From positions 1-20,579 of IMG/VR virus record IMGVR_UViG_3300025649_000018: a stretch of 20,579 nt of DNA; one strand, 5' to 3'. Each line of letters opens with the position of its first letter. The stretch's first letter is position 1. The notes below the pieces were generated by a model, which was given only the letters and a program-made list of their open reading frames with translations, searched no databases and was not told where the DNA came from. The stretch comes from a virus. Position numbers and translations under genes: made by a program. Shown one piece after another: positions 7,190 through 15,162 of this stretch.

Positions 7190-7630
7190 ATGCTCGCAAA
7201 ATACTTTAGATTTCGAGTGCTCAGTGCTCTTGATTTGACGTTGACTTTCAACGATGGTGCCGTCATTGAGGTGACGTGGATTCCTTGGAAGTTTGATGGC
7301 GGGGCCAGAAGTAACGGGGCTGAGGTCAAGCAGAATTCTGCTTTCCTGACGACTGGTGGATCGCTGGCAGCTGCTGCTGAAACTGAGGGGACTGTGGTCG
7401 ATAACAGTTCCGATTTGTATCTCGGTCTCAATGGAACCTTCCGCGTCGTCGCCGATCTGACCAGTAGCGATGGTACGATGTATCTCTATGTCGAAGAATC
7501 AACAGACAACAGCGTATGGCCCTCCGATCAAGCCGACTTCGATATTGAACTACACATGGATTTTGTCTGTGCGTTGCAAATGAGTACAGACGCTGCTGAT
7601 GAAGGGGCGGCTAAAAACTTTAGTCTCTGA
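7190..7630 (+). CDS. Hypothetical beta-rich structural protein
   Basis: A 146-residue protein. The ATG at 7190 is chosen because GGGAGG lies six bases upstream and the previous gene stops at 7188; the open frame extends further back but overlaps that gene. The sequence is acidic and predicted to be beta-rich, with NGTFRVVADLTSSDGTMYLY (about 83-102), then VEESTDNSVWPSDQADFDIE, a pattern I associate with jelly-roll-like phage virion proteins. There are no catalytic motifs. It ends five bases before the large LamG-repeat gene, suggesting the two are made together. It could be an adaptor or partner for that protein. Confidence 0.6.
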   Translation: MLAKYFRFRVLSALDLTLTFNDGAVIEVTWIPWKFDGGARSNGAEVKQNSAFLTTGGSLAAAAETEGTVVDNSSDLYLGLNGTFRVVADLTSSDGTMYLYVEESTDNSVWPSDQADFDIELHMDFVCALQMSTDAADEGAAKNFSL

Positions 7631-7635
7631 CGACA

Positions 7636-10230
7636 ATGCCTATCTTCGCTCCATCCAAATTGGTTCTCCCCGGCACTGATGGTCTCGTCGGCCTGTGGGA
7701 CCCGTCTATCCAGGGAGCGGGCGGAACAAAGCTTGTCGATCTGAGCGGGTATAATTCGCATGGAACGTTTGGCACGTCTTCGCATGTGTCATGGCAAACA
7801 TCTTCAATAGGCACCGTTCTTGACTTCGATGGTTCCTCAGTCGGCGTTAGCGGTGTCCCCAAGAATCTCACAGGATATCCGTTCTCAGTTTCATTGTGGA
7901 TGCTCTCTACTGCAACGACGTGGTCAACTTTGTTCTGGATGGGGGATGGCACTAGGACTGACAAGATGTTCGTTGTATGGTTTCGGAATGTCTCCGGCCA
8001 TATAACGATTTCCGCCAGAAATGCAAGTGAGAAGTACACTGCTTCCACCAACGCATTCAACGATGGGAACTGGCATCACGTCGTGGCCGTGTTTGCTACG
8101 GCGACTGATAGGCGTCTTTACGTGGACGGCAATTTAGAGGCGTCCAATGCGTCTTCAGTCCCGTTCATTACATCGATGAACAAGTGGACGCTTGGCCTTG
8201 CCGGTGACTCGTCCCCCGGTGCTGCATACGAAGGGCACTTGGATTCTGTCTCGCTCTATAATTGCGAGCTTAGCCCTTCTGTAATCCGTAGTTTCTACCG
8301 CGATTCCCGCCAGATGTTCCGCCGCGAGCCCATCGAGTTCTGGGGGGCGTTGGTCGGCAGTGGTGGGACATCCCAGGCTTTAGCGGGAGTAATTGCAGCT
8401 CAAGCGGCTGTGACTGGTTCTATGTCTCTTGCGGCATCGTTAGCGGGGTCTACAGCAGCCGTATCCACTGTCTCAGCTGCGATCTCGGTCGGTATGGGTA
8501 TATCTGGCCTTATTACGGGTACAACGGCTCTAACAGGCCGTGTGGCGGTTGTACGGGGTATCAGTGGAGCTATCGCGGCGGTTACAACCGTTTCGGGCGG
8601 TTTAACCGTTGCTCGAAACATACAAGGAGCAATAGCAAGTCAATCGGTCGTCAGTGGTTCACTTTCAACAGATAAAAAGTTGGCAGGATTAACGACAGTT
8701 CAATCTGTCGTAAGTGGTTCGCTTTCAACAGATAAAAAGTTGGCAGGATTAACGACAGTTCAATCGGTCGTCAGTGGTTCACTTTCAACAGATAAAAAGT
8801 TGGCAGGATTAACGACAGTTCAATCTGTCGTAAGTGGTTCGCTTTCAACAGATAAAAAGTTGGCAGGATTAACGACAGTTCAATCGGTCGTCAGTGGTTC
8901 ACTTTCAACAGATAAAAAGTTGGCAGGATTAACGACAGTTCAATCTGTCGTAAGTGGTTCGCTTTCAACAGATAAAAAGTTGGCAGGATTAACGACAGTT
9001 CAATCAGTTGTTAGTGGTTCACTTTCAGTCGGTAAGAAGTTAGCAGGAGCAGTAACAGCCCAATCTGTCGTAAGTGGTTCACTTTCGGTTGAAGGTGCTG
9101 TTGATTTACAGGGTATTATCGCGGCACAATCGGTTGTTGTTGGCGCTCTTTCAGTCGGTAAGAAGTTAGTTGGATCATCATCAGTCCAATCAGTTGTTAC
9201 AGGTTCACTTTCAGTTAGTAAGAAAGTACAAGGAGCAATAACAAGTCAATCGGTTGTTGTGGGTGGTTTAGCAGTCACCCGAAATGTGCAAGGTGTAGTA
9301 GCATCGCAATCGGCTGTTGTAGGTTCACTTTCAGTCGGTAAGAAGTTGGTTGGCGTAGTAGCATCGCAATCAGTTGTTTCAGGTGCTCTTACTATTAAAG
9401 GTTCTGTCGAACTACAAGGAGCAATAACAAGTCAATCGGTTGTTGTTGGCGCTCTTTCAGTCGGTAGGAAGTTAGCAGGATCAACGGCGGCGCAATCAGT
9501 CGTTACGGGCACGCTTACAGTTGAAGAAATACTCGTTACTTTACAAGGTTCCATAGCAGCCCAATCAGCCGTTACCTGTTCCATTTCGATTGTACGGGAA
9601 GTACAAGGTACAGTAGTAGCACAATCAGTTGTTACAGGCACGCTTAGCAGAGTAGTGAGTTTAAAGGGGAGTTTGGCTGCTACATCGTCCCTATCTGCTA
9701 ACCTATCAACGTTACTGATAGAATTGGTAGGATCGATAGCGGCCCAATCGACTGTAACCGGTGCATTGGGTGTTGAATCTGCCCCAGTCATATCTGCGGG
9801 CACCCTTCCACAATCAACTATTCTTGCTGCCTATTTGAAAGCCCAAGATTTATTTTCCGATCCTTCTGAAGATGATGATTGGCCTGTTTTCACTCGCAGA
9901 TTTCCCGAAGCAAGCGACGTCGCCAACAATCTTGGATGTCTCTATGATACCACAAGCATTGTGGATGGGAAGGGTATGGGGGGGACAGAGAATGAGCGGC
10001 ACGGAATACAATTCAGAATAAGGGGCGTGGGTTATAGCACTACCAGTTCCAAATTAGCGTTAACATTGGATAATTTGAAAACCGTAGCAGGGGAAAATGT
10101 AACGGTAGAAAGTAGGGTGTTCAAAATACACAACATTCAACGCACAACAACGATTCATCATTTGACACGGGATAAAAAACGTAGGGATCATTTTGTAACT
10201 AATCTGTTACTGGCGTATTCAGAACTTTAA
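7636..10230 (+). CDS. LamG-like lectin, 20-residue repeat array and tail-terminator-like domain in one protein
   Basis: An 864-residue protein with three parts. Residues ~10-235 are a LamG/concanavalin-A-like domain: GLVGLWDPS, LVDLSGYNSHGTF, VLDFDGSS, FSVSLWM, DGNWHHVVAVF, RRLYVDGNLE and a closing LDSVSLYN, so glycan binding is plausible. Residues ~249-716 hold 23 repeats of about 20 residues with consensus GxIAAQSVVxGSLSVxKKL, alternating hydrophobic and small residues, probably a solenoid or fibre. Residues ~725-864 resemble a tail-terminator/minor capsid domain (YL...LF, DWPVFTRRFPEA, GKGMGGTENERHGIQ, a late HNIQR) and align with the free-standing protein at 11101-11547. There is no good binding site at ATG 7636; translation may be coupled to the stop five bases upstream. 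It would display a host- or particle-binding fibre from the tail top or neck. The fusion is unusual; a sequencing frame error is unlikely because the frame is open for 2.6 kb. Confidence 0.8.
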   Translation: MPIFAPSKLVLPGTDGLVGLWDPSIQGAGGTKLVDLSGYNSHGTFGTSSHVSWQTSSIGTVLDFDGSSVGVSGVPKNLTGYPFSVSLWMLSTATTWSTLFWMGDGTRTDKMFVVWFRNVSGHITISARNASEKYTASTNAFNDGNWHHVVAVFATATDRRLYVDGNLEASNASSVPFITSMNKWTLGLAGDSSPGAAYEGHLDSVSLYNCELSPSVIRSFYRDSRQMFRREPIEFWGALVGSGGTSQALAGVIAAQAAVTGSMSLAASLAGSTAAVSTVSAAISVGMGISGLITGTTALTGRVAVVRGISGAIAAVTTVSGGLTVARNIQGAIASQSVVSGSLSTDKKLAGLTTVQSVVSGSLSTDKKLAGLTTVQSVVSGSLSTDKKLAGLTTVQSVVSGSLSTDKKLAGLTTVQSVVSGSLSTDKKLAGLTTVQSVVSGSLSTDKKLAGLTTVQSVVSGSLSVGKKLAGAVTAQSVVSGSLSVEGAVDLQGIIAAQSVVVGALSVGKKLVGSSSVQSVVTGSLSVSKKVQGAITSQSVVVGGLAVTRNVQGVVASQSAVVGSLSVGKKLVGVVASQSVVSGALTIKGSVELQGAITSQSVVVGALSVGRKLAGSTAAQSVVTGTLTVEEILVTLQGSIAAQSAVTCSISIVREVQGTVVAQSVVTGTLSRVVSLKGSLAATSSLSANLSTLLIELVGSIAAQSTVTGALGVESAPVISAGTLPQSTILAAYLKAQDLFSDPSEDDDWPVFTRRFPEASDVANNLGCLYDTTSIVDGKGMGGTENERHGIQFRIRGVGYSTTSSKLALTLDNLKTVAGENVTVESRVFKIHNIQRTTTIHHLTRDKKRRDHFVTNLLLAYSEL
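8380..9783 (+). repeat. 23-unit array of degenerate ~60-bp (20-residue) repeats
   Basis: Inside the 864-residue protein. I count 23 units of 20-23 codons from LAGVIAAQAAVTG (8380) to the GALGVESA end. The conserved core is QSVVxGSLS with a leucine or valine opening each unit. Units 1-4 and 12-23 are diverged; units 5-11 are nearly identical. Units 12, 17, 19 and 22 carry one to three extra residues before the next unit. Confidence 0.85.
8641..9000 (+). repeat. Perfect 120-bp tandem repeat, three copies (six 60-bp units A-B-A-B-A-B)
   Basis: Six 60-bp units alternate strictly between two versions. They differ at only three bases (first seen at 8646 g versus 8706 t, 8652 c versus 8712 a, 8661 a versus 8721 g), all synonymous. 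The real DNA unit is therefore 120 bp in three exact copies, while the protein unit is 20 identical residues. This is what duplication of an A-B dimer would leave. Confidence 0.95.
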
Positions 10231-10242
10231 GGAGTTTGGATC

Positions 10243-10671
10243 ATGGCGATTATGACTGAAGGATTTCCAACAACGATGACGTTTGCTGATGCTGCTTCGG
10301 GTGTAGCTCTTTATTTTGAGGAGCAAGCTGTAACTCCCCCCGGTGTGGATGGTGGTGGCCCGAATGATGTGACGAATATGCGGAATACAGCATGGCGGAC
10401 GAAATATCCAAAAACCCTCAAGAGTTTGTCTGGATCACAAATGACATGTCATTACGATCCGGCCTTTATTGATGGTATTTTGGATATGATTAATGCTAAC
10501 CAATCAATTTTGCTTACTTTTCCAGACGATCAGACGTGGACTTTCTTTGGATGGATTAATTCGTTCATGCCGAATGAAATCGTTGAAGGTAGCGCTCCGA
10601 CAGCTACAGTCTCTATTGAGGTCAGCAACATAGATGGCAGTGGTGATGAGATTGCACCCGCACTAGGATAA
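10243..10671 (+). CDS. Tail tube (major tail) protein
   Basis: A 142-residue protein starting at ATG 10243 behind AAGGAG (10229-10234). It is the expected size for a siphovirus tail tube subunit, and its place before the chaperone and tape measure genes is right. It is beta-rich: DVTNMRNTAWRTKYPKTL (about 45-62), SGSQMTCHYDPAFIDGIL (about 66-83), LLTFPDDQTWTFFGWINSF (about 92-110), then EIVEGSAPTATVSIEVSNI (about 113-131). The last part, E....S..TA.V.I.VS, is the usual closing strand pattern of lambda gpV/TP901-type tube proteins. The subunits stack as hexameric rings to make the tail tube. Confidence 0.75.
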   Translation: MAIMTEGFPTTMTFADAASGVALYFEEQAVTPPGVDGGGPNDVTNMRNTAWRTKYPKTLKSLSGSQMTCHYDPAFIDGILDMINANQSILLTFPDDQTWTFFGWINSFMPNEIVEGSAPTATVSIEVSNIDGSGDEIAPALG

Positions 10672-10674
10672 TGA

Positions 10675-10699
10675 TCTACTTGTTGCAGTAGACATTTTG
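10675..10699 (+). terminator. Weak hairpin after the tail tube gene
   Basis: TCTACT (10675-10680) can pair with AGTAGA (10687-10692) around the loop TGTTGC, followed by CATTTTG. The stem is six base pairs and the T run is only four. At best it is a partial terminator or a transcript-end stabiliser after a highly expressed gene. Confidence 0.3.
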
Positions 10700-10721
10700 T
10701 AGAAATGGAAAGGATAATCAA

Positions 10722-11117
10722 ATGGGAAGTTTTTCAAACTACTGGGAAATTGCGATTTTGGATCACTTGTTTGGTAAAGGTGTTTACACCCCGCCGACGA
10801 TTTGGGTGGGTCTATCTACTGCTGACCCTGAGGAAAGTGGGGGTGGGCTGGCTGAACCAAGTGGCAATTCGTACGCGCGTGTAGAAACGGCAGCGTCTGA
10901 TTGGGATGCGGCTGCTGCGGGTGCGACAGCTAATGCCGCTGCTATTGAATTTGCAGAATCGTCGGGGGCTTGGGGCGAAATAACTCACTTCGGGCTCTTT
11001 AATGCTCTAACTGCTGGTCAGCTACTAGCCCATGGTTCTGTTACAGTACCCAAGACTATTGGGGATGGTGACACCGCAAGCTTTGCTATTGGCGATCTTG
11101 ATGTTACCCTTGATTGA
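10722..11117 (+). CDS. gp80-like phage tail structural protein
   Basis: A 131-residue protein behind GGAAAGG (10707-10713). It belongs to a common small phage family: SNYWEIAILDHLFGK (about 5-19), YTPPTIWVGLSTADPEE (about 22-38), NSYARVE, ATANAAAIEFAE, WGEITHFGLFNALTAGQLLA (about 84-103), then a GD.ASFAIGDLDVTL end. In other phages this family is often annotated as a tail fibre or gp80-like virion protein. It lies between the tail tube gene and the second terminator-like gene, which it overlaps by 17 bases. It is probably a virion component of the tail; its exact location is not shown by the sequence. Confidence 0.65.
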   Translation: MGSFSNYWEIAILDHLFGKGVYTPPTIWVGLSTADPEESGGGLAEPSGNSYARVETAASDWDAAAAGATANAAAIEFAESSGAWGEITHFGLFNALTAGQLLAHGSVTVPKTIGDGDTASFAIGDLDVTLD

Positions 11118-11547
11118 TACAGTAGGATCGGCAGCAGATGTTTTGGCTGAGTATTTGACAACTACACTGGAGCTTTTTACAAAGCCTGCGGTGAGTGATA
11201 CTTGGCCTCTGTTTACAGGCAATTTGCCAGATCATAATAGTGTTGAGGATTCTGCTGCAGCCGTTCATGATGTCAGCGGCGATTACCAAGGCAAGAACAT
11301 GAATGGTGAGGAACATCAACGCTATTGTGTTTTGGTGTGCGTTAGAGCCGCGTCTTATAGGGTTGCTTGGACTAAGTTGTCTGCAACAATTAAAACTTTG
11401 ATTGCTCTTAGCAATCGGTATGCGACTGTTGACGAAAGGGTTTACACAATTTTGAATATCAGCAGAGAAAGTGGAATAGTGACCGAAAGTGTGGACTCCA
11501 AACAAAGGAACATTCTATCGGTAAAGTTGTTGGCTTCACTAAAATAA
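11101..11547 (+). CDS. Tail-terminator-like/minor capsid-type protein
   Basis: A 148-residue protein. ATG 11101 is the first start giving a compact product and overlaps the previous gene by 17 bases; an in-frame ATG at 11032 would overlap it far more. The binding site is weak, so coupling is likely. The sequence matches the last ~140 residues of the protein encoded at 7636-10230: YL....ELF, DTWPLFTGNLPDH, D.SG...GKNMNGEEHQR, V.VRAASY..A..KL, YTILNISRES, and a final K.R pattern. This resembles tail terminator / minor capsid proteins that cap the tail tube. Its place between tube and chaperone genes differs from the usual place before the tube gene, which is held by the fusion protein. Which copy is the working terminator is not known. 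Confidence 0.6.
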   Translation: MLPLIDTVGSAADVLAEYLTTTLELFTKPAVSDTWPLFTGNLPDHNSVEDSAAAVHDVSGDYQGKNMNGEEHQRYCVLVCVRAASYRVAWTKLSATIKTLIALSNRYATVDERVYTILNISRESGIVTESVDSKQRNILSVKLLASLK

Positions 11548-11579
11548 TAGCACACGCGAAAAATGGAAAGGTTTGTCAG

Positions 11580-11948
11580 ATGGGAGATCCAATCAAACTC
11601 AGTTTGAAACTGGAAGAGCAGCCTGTTATTCTCACAGATACGACAGGTCAGGAAGCAACCTACAGCTTGCGAGAAATGTCCGGGGATGACCTGGAAGGAT
11701 ATCTCGAATCCAATCGAGAAAGATTGGATGTTGAGGTAGATGAGACAGGCAAGGTGAAGGTAAAGACTATCAAGAGTTATAAAGGCATGTACAGTTCTTT
11801 GCTGTCTTTCTGTTTGCATAAAGCGAACGGGGAGAAAGTTACAGTAGATGAGATTGGCAAATTCCCTCACAAGGTTCAAAAGGAATTGTTTGGAAGCGCA
11901 CAAAAACTCAACAAGCTTGATGAGAAAGATGAGACTGAGGGAAACTGA
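11580..11948 (+). CDS. Tail assembly chaperone, short form (gpG-like)
   Basis: A 122-residue protein starting at ATG 11580 behind GGAAAGG (11565-11571). It is acidic and helical, with REMSGDDLEGYLESNRERLD (about 36-55) and a C-terminal EKDETEGN. It sits between tail protein genes and the tape measure gene, the fixed position of lambda G and its analogues. These proteins coat and keep the tape measure soluble before tube assembly and do not remain in the virion. The stop at 11946-11948 directly follows a slippery heptamer, so a fraction of ribosomes should continue into the next frame. The identification rests on place, size and the frameshift signal; the sequence itself is fast-evolving. Confidence 0.85.
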   Translation: MGDPIKLSLKLEEQPVILTDTTGQEATYSLREMSGDDLEGYLESNRERLDVEVDETGKVKVKTIKSYKGMYSSLLSFCLHKANGEKVTVDEIGKFPHKVQKELFGSAQKLNKLDEKDETEGN

Positions 11949-12328
11949 CGATTCGGGAGCGTAGTTGGTACCGACTCGCTACCCGATTACATATGTCCAA
12001 ACAAAGGTGCCAACAAGAAACAACAGCTACAGAGTTTTACAAATGGCGAATCATTTTTAAGGAAGAGGACGAACGCATAGAAGCAACAACGTGCAGGGAG
12101 CATGTACAAGAGAGGTATTTAGCACAGATTGCTATGTATATCGTTAAAACGCATACAAACGATCCAAGCCAGATTAAGCTGGAATCTTTTTTGATTCGTG
12201 GAAAGAAAAAACCCAAGAGTATTACACCTGAAGAAAAGGCGAAAAGCGTTAGTAGGGTTAAAGCATATTGGCGTCAATTTATTTTGGCTTCCAGTAGTGT
12301 GAAACGAAAACCTAAAAAGAGGACCTAG
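11580..12328 (+). CDS. Tail assembly chaperone, -1 frameshift product (gpGT-like)
   Basis: A -1 shift on GGGAAAC at 11939-11945 joins the 122-residue short form to a downstream frame that has no other good start. The shifted frame reads from CTG at 11945 to the TAG at 12326-12328 and adds 127 residues, for 249 in all. The frame is closed just upstream of the slip (TGA at 11936-11938), so entry only works at this point. The added part begins LTIRERSWYRLATRLHMSK, then ATEFYKWRIIF, like the F..W...  motif of gpT. An ATG at 11993 could start a separate 111-residue protein, but it has no binding site. In lambda-like phages both forms are needed, in a fixed ratio, to build the tail with the tape measure protein encoded next. 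Confidence 0.85.
11939..11986 (+). promoter_or_regulatory. Programmed -1 ribosomal frameshift signal
   Basis: GGGAAAC at 11939-11945 reads G GGA AAC in the gpG frame, the X XXY YYZ form, immediately followed by the TGA stop. After a seven-base gap comes a hairpin of about 14 base pairs: 11953-11961 pairs with 11977-11986 with one bulged A (11981), and 11963-11967 pairs with 11972-11976 around the loop GTAC. Slippery site, spacing and stem all match the standard design. Confidence 0.88.
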
Positions 12329-12329
12329 C

Positions 12330-15158
12330 ATGTTTAGTTTGGACTTAGGCAATTTGCTTGTACATCTGAAGCTCGAGAGTGACCAGTGGACTAGGGTTAT
12401 GCGAAATGTAGAAACTCGCATGACTCGGGCTGAGAACAGGCTGAATTCTTTCGGTCGTAATATGACCATGAAAGTTACAGTTCCACTTTTGGCTTTAGGT
12501 GTGGCTTCTATTAAGACATTTGCTTCGTTCGATGATGCGATGGTACGATCTACTGCTATCATGGGTAACGTGACTGATGATATGGATGCAGACATGCGAT
12601 CGTTGGCCCGAACGTTATCTATGGAAGGTGTACAGTCAGCTACGCAATTGGCTGAATCGTATTTCTTCTTAGCTAGTGCTGGTTTGGATGTGAAGCAATC
12701 TATAGCAGCGCTTCCTGTTGTACAGAAGTTTGCAACTGCGGGCGCTTTTGAAATGGCGTTGGCAACAGATTTGGTTACGGATGCCCAATCTGCTTTGGGT
12801 TTGACCGTAAACGATTCTCAGCAGAATATGACGAACATGGTGAAAATCACTGACATTTTAACGGGTGCGAATACTCTTGCTAACGCCAGCACCCAACAAT
12901 TCTCAGAAGCACTGATGCGCGCTGGTCCTGCGATGAAGGCATACGGAATAGAATTGGAGGATGGTGTAGCAACGTTAGCAGCGTATGCAGATCAAGGAAA
13001 AAAGGGCGCTGAAGGTGGTGAATTGTTTGGACGAATGTTGAGATTGATGATCAAAGGTTTCAATGACAACAGGGAGGCGTGGGATAGATATAACATATCT
13101 ATTGTGGATGCTCAAGATAACCTACGACCGATGGCTGATATCGTTCGGGATTTGACAGGTGTTTTAGGTACGATGGGTGTGACGGAAAAAGCTGCGGCAC
13201 TTGAATTGCTCGGTTTTCAAGCTCGAAGTCAGCAAGCCGTAATGCCATTACTTGGATTGGGGAATGCGATAGAGCAATACAATAAAGACCTGCATCAAAT
13301 GGCTGGGATTACGGAAGAGGTCGCCAACAAGCAGTTAAAATCACTCGGCAGCCAGTTGCGGATTATTTGGATTCATGTTAAGGCTGTTGCCGCTTCTTTC
13401 GGAAGCACTTTAGAACCTATGGTTTTAAAAGTGGGGGAGGGTGTAAAAACATTTGCGAAATTCTGGTTGAATCTGAATAAAGAGACTCAACGGACTGTCG
13501 GTATTGTTGCCGTTCTCGCAGCATCACTAGGCCCTATCGCATTGGCTATGGCGTTAATCGTAAAGGTTGGGGCATTAGTGGTGGGTGTTTTTGCAGCGAT
13601 GAATGTAGCAGCGTTGGGGTGGGTGGGTACTGCTGTGTTGGTAGCAGGTATCGCATATACATTACGCGCAGCTTGGGAGCAGAATCTAAGCGTCATTAAG
13701 GATCGCATGGAGGAATGGCTGTTGGCGTTTCAAACAGGTTTGGAATGGCTGTGGGATTCTCCAATTGGCGGTTTTCTCAAGTATTTTGTTGCAGGTTTTA
13801 CAGATGCCTATACTACAATCAGAGATGGTTGGGCTGATACGATAGTAGATATTGCGGCCATGGCTATGGGTGCAGGATCGTTTTTGCGTGAGCTAAAAGA
13901 TGCTATTTCAGATGCATGGGTGGCACCTGATATTTCTACGATGGTAACGCGATTCGAGAGTGGGTTGCGCAAAGCAAAAACAGAATGGGCTTCTGCGTTC
14001 GAGCATACGTTTGATGCGCTTAAACCTTCAGCAGATGATGCTGCTTTATATGTTCATAAAAAGTTTACAAGTATTCCATTAGTCATAGAGGCTTTTGGTG
14101 CGGCTTCTGTAGAGCATCTTGGTGATTTACTATCTGCTGTTAAGGTTCAGTTTGGGCAGGATTTTGAGGGTATTGTTGATCTTGTAAAACAAGCAATGCC
14201 AGATTTAACTTCTGCTATTGATGAAGCTATGCGGTCGATGGGGGGTGTGTCAATAGGTCCTGTTGTACAACCCATTGAAAGCGATTGGAAGTGGGCTGGC
14301 GTCTACCCTCAAATGCAAGCTGCGTCTAAAGATATGATAGATGCCATGTCAGAGGAGTCTATATGGGCTGCGTGGGATCGTATGTATGATGGATTGAATG
14401 ATAAGTCGGCTGAATATTTCAACTTCCAACAGAAGAAATTGGAAAAGGAAGTGGAATTGTGGCAGAAGAATGCATCTGTCATAGCTAAACAATTTGATAT
14501 GGAAAAGGATGCGGTATTGAATCTGATTGATGTATACGAAAAAGAGCAAAGGGTTTTGATTGAGATTGCAGAGTTAAAACAGGGTGGATGGGCAGATGGA
14601 TTAAAAGCATTCGCGATGGAGTCTACACGGACGTTCAAAACGGCGGGTGAGAAGGCATTCGAGTTCGCTCAATCAATGGAGCGATCGGTATCAAATGGTT
14701 TGCAAGGTATGTCCCGTGATATGGATAATTGGGGAGCACATGCTCTGCGGATTTTGGAAGATATTTATTTTGAAGCCATTAGGATAGCATTCATCCAGCC
14801 AGTCGCAAGTGGATTAGCTTCATCTTTTGCCGGAGCGTTTGCCCAACCTTCGGGTGCTGTTTCAAGTGGGCAAGGACCTTCGCTACCCCACTATGCTGAA
14901 GGCGGTATTGCCTGGAAGCCACAAATTGCTAGTCTAGCTGAAAACGAACCGGAACTTATCACACCGTTTTCCGAATTGAGAAAGATGCAAGATACTTCTA
15001 AGGCTAGTGGTTTTTCCCTGCATATTGAAAACATTACCAACATGCCGATAGAAGCGGAGGATATCGATTTCGATCCAGATCGTATGATAGCTAATATCAC
15101 CATTAGAGATAAACGAAATAGAGGTCCTGTCAGTAGAGCCAGTAGAAGTCGAGGATAA
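12330..15158 (+). CDS. Tape measure protein
   Basis: A 942-residue protein starting at ATG 12330, one base after the gpGT stop, with AAGAGGA upstream. The N-terminal third has the TP901-type tape measure core: VTVPLLALGVASIKTFASFD (about 49-68), then AMVRSTAIMG, QLAESYFFLASAGLD, QFSEALMRAGPAMKAYG and ELFGRMLRLMIKGF. Hydrophobic segments lie at about 389-449 (GIVAVLAASLGPIALAMA and ALVVGVFAAMNVAALGWVGT), the kind of region thought to enter the host membrane when DNA is injected. A long helical part follows, with a coiled stretch near 690-760. The C-terminus carries HYAEGGIAWKP and ENEPELITP, common in this family. Its length sets the tail length; using roughly 1.5 angstroms per residue, tail length would be about 140 nm, an estimate only. 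Confidence 0.92.
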   Translation: MFSLDLGNLLVHLKLESDQWTRVMRNVETRMTRAENRLNSFGRNMTMKVTVPLLALGVASIKTFASFDDAMVRSTAIMGNVTDDMDADMRSLARTLSMEGVQSATQLAESYFFLASAGLDVKQSIAALPVVQKFATAGAFEMALATDLVTDAQSALGLTVNDSQQNMTNMVKITDILTGANTLANASTQQFSEALMRAGPAMKAYGIELEDGVATLAAYADQGKKGAEGGELFGRMLRLMIKGFNDNREAWDRYNISIVDAQDNLRPMADIVRDLTGVLGTMGVTEKAAALELLGFQARSQQAVMPLLGLGNAIEQYNKDLHQMAGITEEVANKQLKSLGSQLRIIWIHVKAVAASFGSTLEPMVLKVGEGVKTFAKFWLNLNKETQRTVGIVAVLAASLGPIALAMALIVKVGALVVGVFAAMNVAALGWVGTAVLVAGIAYTLRAAWEQNLSVIKDRMEEWLLAFQTGLEWLWDSPIGGFLKYFVAGFTDAYTTIRDGWADTIVDIAAMAMGAGSFLRELKDAISDAWVAPDISTMVTRFESGLRKAKTEWASAFEHTFDALKPSADDAALYVHKKFTSIPLVIEAFGAASVEHLGDLLSAVKVQFGQDFEGIVDLVKQAMPDLTSAIDEAMRSMGGVSIGPVVQPIESDWKWAGVYPQMQAASKDMIDAMSEESIWAAWDRMYDGLNDKSAEYFNFQQKKLEKEVELWQKNASVIAKQFDMEKDAVLNLIDVYEKEQRVLIEIAELKQGGWADGLKAFAMESTRTFKTAGEKAFEFAQSMERSVSNGLQGMSRDMDNWGAHALRILEDIYFEAIRIAFIQPVASGLASSFAGAFAQPSGAVSSGQGPSLPHYAEGGIAWKPQIASLAENEPELITPFSELRKMQDTSKASGFSLHIENITNMPIEAEDIDFDPDRMIANITIRDKRNRGPVSRASRSRG

Positions 15159-15162
15159 AATT

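Noticed and set aside
7620-8060. Long minus-strand open frame opposite the LamG domain
   Set aside because: It has no binding site, lies wholly opposite a clearly coding gene with recognisable domains, and its translation resembles no family.
8641-9000. CRISPR array
   Set aside because: Repeats are directly abutting with no variable spacers, stay in frame, and encode a regular protein repeat.
9432-9803. Minus-strand open frame opposite the repeat array, and another at 8400-8621
   Set aside because: These are by-products of the repetitive, low-stop-codon sequence of the array; the amino acid content simply mirrors the repeats.
11442-11903. Minus-strand open frame of 153 codons across the gpG gene
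   Set aside because: It is antisense to two supported genes, with no start signal, and an unlikely cysteine- and phenylalanine-rich translation.
11993-12328. Independent gene from ATG 11993
   Set aside because: There is no ribosome binding site, the frame is open upstream to the slippery site, and the frameshift signal explains its expression better.
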